The notes below the pieces were generated by a model. The model was not told the origin of the DNA, ran no database searches, and saw nothing but the letters and a program-made list of their open reading frames with translations. This document shows, piece by piece, positions 43,238 to 52,400 of a stretch of 64,000 bases of DNA. Each line of letters begins with the position of its first letter. Position 1 is the first letter of the stretch. The position numbers and the translations under genes were made by a program. Source of the stretch: JAADJA01 sp963749345 (GTDB lineage: Bacteria > Bacteroidota > Bacteroidia > Bacteroidales > JAADJA01); assembly GCA_963749345.1 (NCBI GenBank), contig CAVVMO010000004.1, positions 2,604,001-2,668,000 on the forward strand. Direction: 5' to 3'.

Positions 43238-44404
43238 TTAATTCCAGATTCCATTTATCTCCGAACCACAACTTTTACATTTGCCATTCGAGATATTAAA
43301 ATTGGTGATCTGAAATCCCGTTCTTTCAATAACCATCTTTTTACAGTTAGGACAAAAGGTATTTTGTGCATCTGATCCCGGTACATTTCCTATATACACA
43401 TAATCAATACCTTCGGTGAGAGCTATTTCTCTGGCTTTTTCTAATGTTGAAACAGGGGTCGCTGGCAAATTAGCCAATTGATATAAGGGTTGAAACCTTA
43501 AAAAATGCAAAGGCGTTTTGTTAAATCCATTTTCAACAAGCCAGCTGCACATTCTTTTTATCATTTCCAGATCATCGGTCCAGGTAGGGACCACGAGGTT
43601 TGAAATTTCAAGCCATACCCCTTCTTCTTTTAAAATTTTTAATGAATTTAATACCGGATCCAGTTTTCCCGCATTCAGCATTTCATATATTTCATTAGAA
43701 AAAGATTTAAGGTCGATGGTAGCTGCATCGATGTATTTGCACCATTCCCTTAGCGGTTTTTCATTGATATAACCTGACGAAACAAGAACATTTTTAATCC
43801 CCTTTTCCCTTGCTATTGCTGCGGTATCAAAGGTATATTCATAGAATGCCACAGGGTCAGAGTAAGTATAAGCAATGGATTTACATTCGTTTTTAATGCA
43901 TTCATCAACTACTTTATCCGGAGGTAAGTCATAATTTCTGGTTTTCTTTGGGCTTGTTTGCGATATTTCCCAGTTTTGACAATTTAAGCATGCAAGAACA
44001 CATCCCGCTGTGGCAATTGAATATGAGCTGCTTGAAGGCATAAAATGATAAAAGGGTTTTTTTTCAATCGGATCGATATGTATTGCGCAAGGATTTCCAT
44101 AGGCAATGCACATAAGTTTATTGTCTATATTCATTCTCGTCCGGCAATCTCCTTCTTCATTTAATAACATTTTACATTCGTTCGGACATAGGAGGCATTT
44201 TAATCCTTTAGGGGTATTGATGTAGTATTTTGCCTCTACTCCAATTTCATCAGACAAGGCGTGATATGGGAGAGGTGAAAAAGATGACTCAAGAATCGGA
44301 ATGGAAAACGATTTCAGATTACAAAACCCACATCCTAAAACTGTAATGCTAATTGCACTTGTTTTAAGGAATTCTCGTTTTGAAATAATTTTCTGAGGCA
44401 TCAT
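43238..44404 (-). CDS. amrS: AmmeMemoRadiSam-system radical SAM enzyme with Tat-like N-terminus
   Basis: A 388-residue radical SAM protein. The cluster motif CVLACLNC (Cys135, 139, 142) and GNPCAIHIDPIEKKPFYHF match AmrS (relative of pyruvate-formate-lyase activating enzymes). Extra cysteines occur before it (C70, C73, C77, C87) and at the C-terminus (FCPNCKK, GKCKSCG), suggesting further metal sites. The start MMPQKIISKREFLKTSAISI resembles a Tat signal with KR in place of RR, followed by GCGFC. Function is unknown for the whole system, which pairs AmrS with MEMO1 and AMMECR1 proteins; both occur as a fusion at 46.6 kb. The second ATG (44401) is an alternative start. Confidence 0.88.
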   Translation of the reverse strand: MMPQKIISKREFLKTSAISITVLGCGFCNLKSFSIPILESSFSPLPYHALSDEIGVEAKYYINTPKGLKCLLCPNECKMLLNEEGDCRTRMNIDNKLMCIAYGNPCAIHIDPIEKKPFYHFMPSSSSYSIATAGCVLACLNCQNWEISQTSPKKTRNYDLPPDKVVDECIKNECKSIAYTYSDPVAFYEYTFDTAAIAREKGIKNVLVSSGYINEKPLREWCKYIDAATIDLKSFSNEIYEMLNAGKLDPVLNSLKILKEEGVWLEISNLVVPTWTDDLEMIKRMCSWLVENGFNKTPLHFLRFQPLYQLANLPATPVSTLEKAREIALTEGIDYVYIGNVPGSDAQNTFCPNCKKMVIERTGFQITNFNISNGKCKSCGSEINGIWN

Positions 44405-44443
44405 TTATTGCACTTTTGTTTTGAACCAGCTGAGTAAAATGTA

Positions 44444-46591
44444 TTATTTCTTTAACTTTAGCAGAATATATAACCCAGTTATAAAATTTAATATTGCGAC
44501 AATAAGCGAAACTTTTATTATTCCGAAATAAGGAATTAAAAATGCAGCTATAAGAATAGCTCCTATGGCAGCTCCCAATAAGTCAGAGGCATAAGTAGAT
44601 GAAGCAATTTTGGATATAGAAATAGTCCGGAGTTTTGTTGCGAGTGCAAATTGCACACCTGTCAAAACACCCATAATAGTGATTAATAAAATGAAGATTA
44701 TATGAACAAGAAAATTACTTAACAAACTTGATCTAAGAAAATATAAAACCAATGCTAGTATAATACAGTAAATTCCTATTAAGTATTGAATGATACTATA
44801 GGTTCTCATTCCAATGGTGATTTTATTGATTAGAAATATAGATCCAATCAGAAGTCCAGCCATAAAAAAAGTAATGATGATTCCAAGCATTTGGTAAGTA
44901 TAACCATATATGATCTGGAAAGCGATGATTAGAATAACCTCAACCGATGATGCGGAAAATCCAGTTATAAATACTCCATAATTGATAAAATTTAGTTTTA
45001 AAAAAGAGTAAAAAATGGGAAAAAGGATAAGGGTAATTAGAATAAAATAGTTAATATCAAAATGGCTTAACCAGTATTGCAATTGGTATAAGTAAACAAC
45101 AGGCTGGAAATCGTTGTTGATAGCCACCTTATCAGAAATCACATTCTCCATAAGCCTGCTTTCACGTTCAATTCTTTGGTCATCTAAATAATTTCTGTTA
45201 ACATATTCATTTTTAATTTTTCTTAATTCTAATTGCTCAATAATAGAATAGGTTAACTGTCCGTCTGAAGCAATAAAGTAATTAAGCCCTCCCGGAATGA
45301 TTTTTACATGTTCAAAAAGGAGTTTAAGTGTTGAAAACACGGAAGAATTAATCTTTCTGGATTCCTCTCCCAAATAATTTGAGGTTGAGGTCAGGCTGAT
45401 TGATATAATAGCTTTCTCGTTCAAATCTTTTTTTAACTCCTCAAAAAACTCAAGTGTGTAAAACCTGTTTATTTGTGCACTAGAAGGATCGGGAAGGTTA
45501 ATTAATACAACATCATATTTTTTGTTTTTATTTTTTTTGATGAAAAGTCTGGCATCTTTATTAATAACTGATACTGCTGAATCATGTAAAATATTGCTTG
45601 TAAATAGCTCTCCGACATTGATTAAATCAGGATTTTGCTCAACGTAGTCAAGTGTATTAATTTTATACTTTAAAATTTCGTTAATCATACCTGAAATTCC
45701 ACCTGAGATCAATAATACATTTTTTGGATCAGAATGCTGAATCATAGCATAGTGTGTACTTTCTTCTATCATGATTGTGTTGTCCTCTGAAAACAGAAAA
45801 TTACCATTTTCATAAAAATTGTATTGGTCTTCTGTATGGGTAACTACTATTTTACTATAAGGTGTATCTTTAAAATAAGCTATATCCTGACCGGGATACA
45901 AGTATTGTAAAGCCCTTAGGTCAATATCAGAGAAAGATATGGTGATAGTTAACATGATTGTTAACCCTGATAAAATGTAAGATGTGATTTTTTTCCCTGA
46001 TAAAAATAAATTTACTATTACCGCTATCAGGTTTATCATCATTATAATGGTAAGACTGAAAAAAGTTTTTAGTACAACCAGTAATAAAAAATTAAATAGT
46101 ACTCCACCCACAAGACTTCCAAGTGCTTCAATTGAATAGGCTTTGTTAATCACGTTGGATTTCGACTGGTAGGACAAGATAGCAGCTAATCCCGGAAACA
46201 ACATTCCTGTAATTAAACAAAAGGGAGAAAGCAATATAAAAGAGTTGAAAAAAACCTCTGCGAGGTTTATTGTTTTTCCGGGTGGATATATAATGCTTCT
46301 CAGATAATAGGTCAAAAAAGCAATAATCAAAGGTAGGATGGCCATTAAAATATGGCTAAAATTAATAAAACTTAATTTGTTGATTTGATTTTCGAATAGC
46401 TTTCCTAAATAGGATCCTAATCCGGTCAATAACATCCAATTGGCAAGGATCATTCCTGTAATAAGCTCATTACCATTGTATACAGATAAGAATTCTCTGA
46501 TCAGAATTATCTGTGTAATTATTGAAGTGAATCCTAGGATGAATAAAGAAAATTTTATTCTATTTTCGAATTTGAACAACATTTTATACAT
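44444..46591 (-). CDS. Membrane spermidine-synthase-like fusion protein in the AmmeMemoRadiSam locus
   Basis: A 715-residue protein with membrane helices at both ends. About seven are in the first ~225 residues (FILGFTSIITQIILIREFLS opens the family-typical first helix) and about six in the last ~200. Between them (~235-480) lies a Rossmann domain of the spermidine synthase superfamily: VLLISGGISGMINEIL, TLDYVEQNPDLI, and VVLINLPDPSSAQINRFYT. The glycine loop lacks the Asp of true aminopropyltransferases. The protein is a distant paralogue of the one at 8177-10669, with a different helix layout. It lies 39 bases before amrS on the same strand, so they are likely cotranscribed. The reaction is unknown. 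Confidence 0.8.
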   Translation of the reverse strand: MYKMLFKFENRIKFSLFILGFTSIITQIILIREFLSVYNGNELITGMILANWMLLTGLGSYLGKLFENQINKLSFINFSHILMAILPLIIAFLTYYLRSIIYPPGKTINLAEVFFNSFILLSPFCLITGMLFPGLAAILSYQSKSNVINKAYSIEALGSLVGGVLFNFLLLVVLKTFFSLTIIMMINLIAVIVNLFLSGKKITSYILSGLTIMLTITISFSDIDLRALQYLYPGQDIAYFKDTPYSKIVVTHTEDQYNFYENGNFLFSEDNTIMIEESTHYAMIQHSDPKNVLLISGGISGMINEILKYKINTLDYVEQNPDLINVGELFTSNILHDSAVSVINKDARLFIKKNKNKKYDVVLINLPDPSSAQINRFYTLEFFEELKKDLNEKAIISISLTSTSNYLGEESRKINSSVFSTLKLLFEHVKIIPGGLNYFIASDGQLTYSIIEQLELRKIKNEYVNRNYLDDQRIERESRLMENVISDKVAINNDFQPVVYLYQLQYWLSHFDINYFILITLILFPIFYSFLKLNFINYGVFITGFSASSVEVILIIAFQIIYGYTYQMLGIIITFFMAGLLIGSIFLINKITIGMRTYSIIQYLIGIYCIILALVLYFLRSSLLSNFLVHIIFILLITIMGVLTGVQFALATKLRTISISKIASSTYASDLLGAAIGAILIAAFLIPYFGIIKVSLIVAILNFITGLYILLKLKK

Positions 46592-46604
46592 TTGTTAGGG
46601 TTTT

Positions 46605-46612
46605 CAAATTTA
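46605..46612 (-). promoter_or_regulatory. -7 promoter element for the spermidine-synthase-like/amrS operon
   Basis: The minus strand reads TAAATTTG, an exact TAnnTTTG, 13 bases before the ATG at 46591 in the 28-base gap to the divergent MEMO1-AMMECR1 gene. That leader is short. Confidence 0.4.
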
Positions 46613-46619
46613 GACATAA

Positions 46620-48152
46620 ATGTTTAGAAAAATACATTTCAGCTATTTCGTGCTAATTTTCCTTGTGATTTGCTATCGTTGCTCTTCTCAGGAAACCATA
46701 GATAAGGCGTCGGAAAAGAATAAACTTCAAAATCTTAAACCAGCGTTTGCGGGTCAGTTTTATCCAGCAGATCGATTTGAGCTTGAAAGAGCGCTTAAGA
46801 CATTGTTTGATGATTCTGAACCGAAAAAAGTGAATAATGTCATTGCGATTATTGCTCCTCACGCTGGCTACGTTTTTTCAGGATCGGTTGCGGCATCGGC
46901 CTATAATCAGATTGATCCGGAAATTTCTTATGAAAATGTTTTTATTATTGCTTCCAGTCACCGTGCATATTTTGATGGGGCTTCTATTTATTCTATTGGC
47001 AATTGCGAAACTCCTGTTGGAGAAGTAAAAGTTAATATTGAACTTGCGAAAAAACTTATTGCCGAAAACAAAGACTTCTCTTATGTTCCTGAAGCGCACT
47101 CTTCTGAGCACAGCATAGAGGTTCAATTACCTTTCTTGCAATATAAATTAAAAAAGGGATTTCAGATTATCCCAATCGTAATAGGAACACAATCAGCAGA
47201 GGTCTGCAAAAAATTCGCTGAAGCTTTAGGACCTTATTTTAATAAAAATAATCTGTTTATTATTAGTTCTGATTTTTCGCATTATCCTGAATATACTGAA
47301 GCAAACAAATGGGATAAAAAAACAGCAGATGCCATACTTTTGAATAATCCGGCTAAATTCTTGCAGGCAATAAATGATACAGAGAATAACAAAATATCCA
47401 ATTTAGCAACCAGGGCTTGTGGATGGTCTTCAATCCTTACATTACTTTATTTAACCGAACAAAACCAAAACATCGATTATACCCTTATTAACTATAAGAA
47501 TTCCGGTGAATCCGGTTATGGTGATAAGGCAAGGGTAGTAGGATATAATGCTATAGCTATTAGCCTGCCTCCAAAAGATCAGATTGATGGCCAGTTTTAT
47601 TTAAGTAAGGAAGATAAAAGTAAGTTACTTGAAATTGCCCGAATAACTATTGAAGACTATTTGTCATCAAACCAAATTATAACGCTTAATTCAGATGGTT
47701 ATTCCGGAACATTAAAAACTAATTGTGGAGCCTTTGTAACATTAAATAAGAACCATCAGCTCAGGGGCTGCATTGGCAGGTTTGACGAAACCCAGCCTCT
47801 GTATGAAGTGGTTCAGCAAATGGCTGTAGCTTCAGCGACTCAGGATTCCAGGTTTTTGCCTGTGACAAAAAGTGAATTAAAGGAACTTGAAATAGAAATC
47901 TCGGTTTTAACACCCATGAAGTTGATCAAATCAATTGATGAAATCGTTCTGGGAAAACATGGCATTTACATAAAAAAAGGCAATCGATCCGGGACTTTTC
48001 TGCCTCAGGTGGCAACCGATACAGGATGGACCCTCGAAGAATTTCTCGGTCATTGCTCCCGCGATAAAGCCGGCCTGGGTTGGGATGGCTGGAAGGATGC
48101 CGAGATCTTTGTTTATGAAGCCAATGTGTTCAGTGAAACTGAATTCAAATAA
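46620..48152 (+). CDS. MEMO1-AMMECR1 fusion (AmrB-AmrA) with export signal
   Basis: A 510-residue protein starting MFRKIHFSYFVLIFLVICYR, a signal peptide of lipoprotein type in the Bacteroidota style (C19 or C21). Residues ~38-315 are MEMO1/AmrB: AFAGQFYPAD, IAPHAGYVFSGSVAASAYN, EAHSSEHSIEVQLPFLQY and ISSDFSHYPEYTEANKWDKK, with conserved His residues. Residues ~325-505 are AMMECR1/AmrA: TLKTNCGAFVTLNKNHQLRGC and IGRF, then SRFLPVTKSELKELEIEISV. Human MEMO1 and AMMECR1 are the eukaryotic counterparts. The fusion is normally cytoplasmic; the export signal here is notable. It is divergent from the radical SAM operon with a 28-base gap. Confidence 0.9.
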   Translation: MFRKIHFSYFVLIFLVICYRCSSQETIDKASEKNKLQNLKPAFAGQFYPADRFELERALKTLFDDSEPKKVNNVIAIIAPHAGYVFSGSVAASAYNQIDPEISYENVFIIASSHRAYFDGASIYSIGNCETPVGEVKVNIELAKKLIAENKDFSYVPEAHSSEHSIEVQLPFLQYKLKKGFQIIPIVIGTQSAEVCKKFAEALGPYFNKNNLFIISSDFSHYPEYTEANKWDKKTADAILLNNPAKFLQAINDTENNKISNLATRACGWSSILTLLYLTEQNQNIDYTLINYKNSGESGYGDKARVVGYNAIAISLPPKDQIDGQFYLSKEDKSKLLEIARITIEDYLSSNQIITLNSDGYSGTLKTNCGAFVTLNKNHQLRGCIGRFDETQPLYEVVQQMAVASATQDSRFLPVTKSELKELEIEISVLTPMKLIKSIDEIVLGKHGIYIKKGNRSGTFLPQVATDTGWTLEEFLGHCSRDKAGLGWDGWKDAEIFVYEANVFSETEFK

Positions 48153-48185
48153 TGCTGGGGCATTAGTAGAAGTGTTTTCAATGCT

Positions 48186-49142
48186 TTAAACCACAAGATT
48201 TTCTTCAACGGGTTCAGGCTTGGGGAAAATCTTAAAATCTTCACTGTACTGTTCAAGAAATTCAATGCTAAATGCCCTGAATGTGTAAGTAACAGGGAGC
48301 AAGACAACAGATCCTATATAGGGAATAATAAGCAAGAGAAATCCAATACAACAGGTAAATAGTCCAAAAAAGATAATACAAATTATCGTCACTATTATCA
48401 GTACGAAAACGAATAACCCATAAACAATAAAGTCCCAGAAATTTGAAAATAAAACAGGCATAAACTTAAGCCAGGCTTGAGTTGTATTGATCCGGTGTTT
48501 GTACATGATAGGAACAACAAAGTCGTTTAAAAGCATGGAAATGTACGAAATAATAATCATCAATACAAGGAATTCAAAGATGATTCCAACGATCGAAATG
48601 ATTTTCGTTCCTAAAGTGGTTTCACCGGTAAACAAATTAACCATAACTACAAAAGCAACAATGATAGAACCCAGGATCAGGAAGGCCGAAATAAGTCCAA
48701 ATACCAACCGCCATTGAAAAAGCGAATTTCCTTCTCTGCTGAAATCATTCCAGGGCTTACTGACTTCAGCTTTATCATGGACAATATTATCGATGAACAT
48801 AAATTTACCCCTTGAACTCACCCATGTAAGGATAATCATGACTGCAAAAAGAAAAACAATCCCAACAATGATCAATGCGAACCAGAAGGGATGATTCATA
48901 AGCCAGTACCATGCGATGTTGGGCCATTCAAGTAATTCTTCCCAGTCAAAATTGTCCATGCTGTTTCTCTCCGAATAATTGGCGCCTCCTCCCGGACTGC
49001 CTGTTCCTGCCATCAATGCTGCAAGAAAGGCGGTAAATCCGACTGTAAACCATTTACCCATATCAAAAGGCTGGAATAATGCCTTTTTCATCCGGTTCCA
49101 TGCGCGTGACAAGGGGTCACTGTAAGATATATTCATGACCAA
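48186..49142 (-). CDS. Multipass membrane protein (DUF7544-like), unknown function
   Basis: A 318-residue protein with the soluble start MNISYSDPLSRAWNRMKKALF, then about six hydrophobic segments (~30-48, 80-100, 125-150, 170-200, 240-262, 265-285) and a Pro/Glu-rich tail PKPEPVEENLVV. The arrangement (SDPLSRAWNRMKKALFQPFDMGKW) resembles DUF7544-type membrane proteins that may be stress-related, but I cannot assign a function. It is convergent with the AmmeMemo fusion, with a 33-base gap that includes a small AATGC/GCATT hairpin lacking a T tract. Confidence 0.6.
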   Translation of the reverse strand: MVMNISYSDPLSRAWNRMKKALFQPFDMGKWFTVGFTAFLAALMAGTGSPGGGANYSERNSMDNFDWEELLEWPNIAWYWLMNHPFWFALIIVGIVFLFAVMIILTWVSSRGKFMFIDNIVHDKAEVSKPWNDFSREGNSLFQWRLVFGLISAFLILGSIIVAFVVMVNLFTGETTLGTKIISIVGIIFEFLVLMIIISYISMLLNDFVVPIMYKHRINTTQAWLKFMPVLFSNFWDFIVYGLFVFVLIIVTIICIIFFGLFTCCIGFLLLIIPYIGSVVLLPVTYTFRAFSIEFLEQYSEDFKIFPKPEPVEENLVV

Positions 49143-49407
49143 AAGTTTTATAGGTTAGCCCGACGAAGATAAGAAAATAAAAACTTCAATTAATTATTTT
49201 CATAAAAAAATCAGAATCATCATAAACCAAATGGCTGTTTTGTTGTTTTTAGCTTATTAGCCACAAACATTCATCTGATGATAATTGTTTGAAAATAAAT
49301 GGTATTAATATTTTTTTCAGATGTTGCTGGAATTGCATGGCTGTTCTTTTGCATCAGTATTCGAAATTAATGACGCATATTAAGGAAAAAATGTTAATAA
49401 TTATGAT
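49143..49407. other. Gene-free gap upstream of the glycogen gene
   Basis: About 265 bases of AT-rich DNA between divergent genes. I see no reading frame, hairpin or repeat of note before the promoter that follows. Confidence 0.4.
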
Positions 49408-49437
49408 TTTGCAGAAAACTTTATTCCCATAAATTTG
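49408..49437 (+). promoter_or_regulatory. Two-part Bacteroidota promoter for the glycogen synthase-phosphorylase gene
   Basis: TTTG (49408-49411), 18 bases, then TAAATTTG (49430-49437) followed by CAC; the ATG lies 54 bases downstream at 49492. Both elements match the -33/-7 consensus and the spacing equals that at 22618. Confidence 0.6.
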
Positions 49438-49491
49438 CACCCTTTTGCATTGCTAAATTATTAAAGTAAATTTTTACTCAATCCAATAAAA

Positions 49492-52400
49492 ATGACGAAT
49501 GATTATAAAATGCCTGATTATCTGTTTGAAGTTAGTTGGGAAGTATGTAATAAGGTAGGCGGGATTTATACGGTGTTGTCATCAAAATACCTTTCGGTTT
49601 CTGAAGGCTTTGGCGACAGGTACATTTTTATTGGACCGGATGTATGGAAAGAAACCATCGATAATCCGGATTTTATTGAAGACAAATCGCTTTATAAAAA
49701 CTGGCATGATAGTGCTGAAAAAGAAGGGTTGAGAATTCGCATAGGCCGATGGAACATTCCCGGTAAACCGGTGGCCGTGCTTGTTGATTTCACTCCCTTT
49801 TTCGTACAGAAGGATAAAATATTTGCTAAATTCTGGGAGACTTATAAACTGGATTCAATTTCAGGAGGATGGGACTATGTTGAACCGGCTTTGTTTGGTT
49901 ATGCAGCAGGTATTGTCGTTGAGAGCTTCTATAACTTTTATGTGTCTGCCAATGACAAAATCATAGGTCATTTTCATGAATGGATGACCGGAGCCGGAAT
50001 CCTTTATATTAAGGAGAATGTTCCGCAAATAGGAACTGTTTTTACCACCCATGCTACCGTTCTGGGAAGGTCGATTTCGGGAAATAACCTGCGGTTGTAC
50101 AGTGATCTTGAAAAATACAACCCGGGTGATTTTGCAAAAAATCTGGGAATAACCTCAAAGTATTCAATTGAGTACAATGCTGCCAAAGAAGCCGATTGCT
50201 TTACCACTGTAAGCGATATCACTGCCAATGAATGTAAATATTTACTTTCCCGGTCAGTTGATGTGGTCACTCCCAATGGCTTTTCTCACGTGTTTCACCC
50301 GAGTAAAGTTGAATTTGAAACCCAGCGAAAGGCAGCCAGGATGCAGATCGTCAATGTTGCAGAAGCGTTATTAAATCAGGAAATCGAAAAAGATGCTTTG
50401 CTTGTTCTTACCAGCGGCAGGTATGAGTTTCATAATAAGGGACTGGACATTTTTCTTGATGCACTGGGAAAATTGAACTCGGATAAAAAGATCAAAAGGC
50501 AGATAATTGCTCTCATCACAGTTCCCGGCAGCAATGCAGGACCCAGGAAAGATTTGCAGGACCAAATCGGAAAAGCAGATTTCAAGCATCCGGTTTCAAA
50601 TGATTATTTGACCCATGTTTTATACGATCGCATTCATGATCCTGTGCTGAACAGGTCAAAGGAAAATGGACTCACTAATGATCCGGACTGTAATGTCAAA
50701 GTTATTTTTGTGCCGGTTTACCTCAATGGTTTTGATGGCATTTTTAATCTTGATTATTATCAGCTATTAAATGGATTTGATGTAACAGTATTTCCTTCCT
50801 ATTACGAACCATGGGGATATACTCCGCTTGAAAGCATCGCGTTCAGGATACCTACCCTTACCACATCACTGGCGGGTTTTGGACTTTGGGTCAAATTGAA
50901 TTGTGAGGTTAAACACCATGCAGTAACTACTATTGAGAGGAATGACGATAATTATGCTGACGTTGTTGCAGCTGTTGCTAAGGAGCTAGGCTACTTTAGC
51001 CGCGCTACAGCAGAACAATATGAAGCTGCACGAAATGAAGCCTATGAAATTTCTCAGCTTTTGCATTGGAAAAAACTGGCGCTGAAATATTTTGAAGCAT
51101 ATTCACTCACTCATATTAAAGTTGAGAAAAGATCTGACCTTTTCAGGAGCAAACAATCATTTGAATACACGGTGATGGGCAATGGCAAGCTCGAAAAGCC
51201 TGATTGGAAAAAGATTTTCGTTCAGGTTAAAATACCTGCTGAACTTGAGCCCTTGCGCGATTTATCAATGAACCTTTGGTGGTCGTGGAATTACGAAGCC
51301 ATTAAAATGTTCAGGGGGATTGATGAAAAGCTGTGGGATGAAGTGGATCATAACCCGGTAGCTTTATTGTTCAGGCTTTCGTATGAGAAATTCCAGGAAC
51401 TAAGAAAAGATATGGCTTTTCTCGAAAATTTGAAGGCCATTCATGCTCATTTTCTGAATTATATGGCTGAAGCTCAAAACAAACCAGCAGAAAAGGTAGC
51501 CTATTTTAGCATGGAATTTGGTTTGCACGAATCCGTTAAAATATACTCCGGAGGCCTTGGTGTTTTGGCCGGCGATTACCTTAAGGAAGCGAGCGATTCA
51601 AATAAAAACCTGGTCGGAATTGGGCTTTTGTACAGGTACGGTTATTTCAATCAGAACTTTTCCATTTTTGGTGACCAAATTTCAGAAGCGATTCCACAAA
51701 AGTTCACTGAAATGCCTTTGATCCCGGTGAGGAATAAAAAAGGTGACTGGGTAATGATCAATTTAGCTTTGCCCGGAAGAACCCTGACCGCAAAAGTCTG
51801 GAAAATTGATTTAGGCCGAATTCCACTTTATTTATTGGACGCGGATATTGAAGAAAATAGTGTCGAAGATCGCTCGGTAACTCATCAATTGTATGGCGGC
51901 GATTGGGAAAACAGGTTCAAGCAGGAGTTGCTTTTAGGTGTTGGTGGAATTAGGTTAATCAATGCACTAAACCTTGATCCTGATATTTTCCATTTGAACG
52001 AGGGGCATGCAGCTTTCGCCTGCCTCGAGCGATTGCTTGGATTAATCGAAGAACGGGCAATTGGATACCAGACTGCTCTTGAAATTGTCAGGGCAACGAC
52101 CCTCTTTACCACTCATACACCGGTCCCTGCCGGTCACGATACTTTCTCGGAAGATATTTTACGAACCTACGTACCTCATTATGCTGACCGGATTAACATC
52201 GCATGGGAAGATTTTATGAACCTTGGCCGTTTTCATAAAGGCAATATTGCTGAAAAGTTTTCGATGAGTGTGCTGGCTGCCAAACTTTCGCAGGAAATGA
52301 ATGGTGTGAGTAGAATTCATGGACGAGTGACCCGTGAAATGTTTAAAGATTTATATCCGGCTTATTTTCCTGATGAACTGCATATCGGTTATGTAACCAA

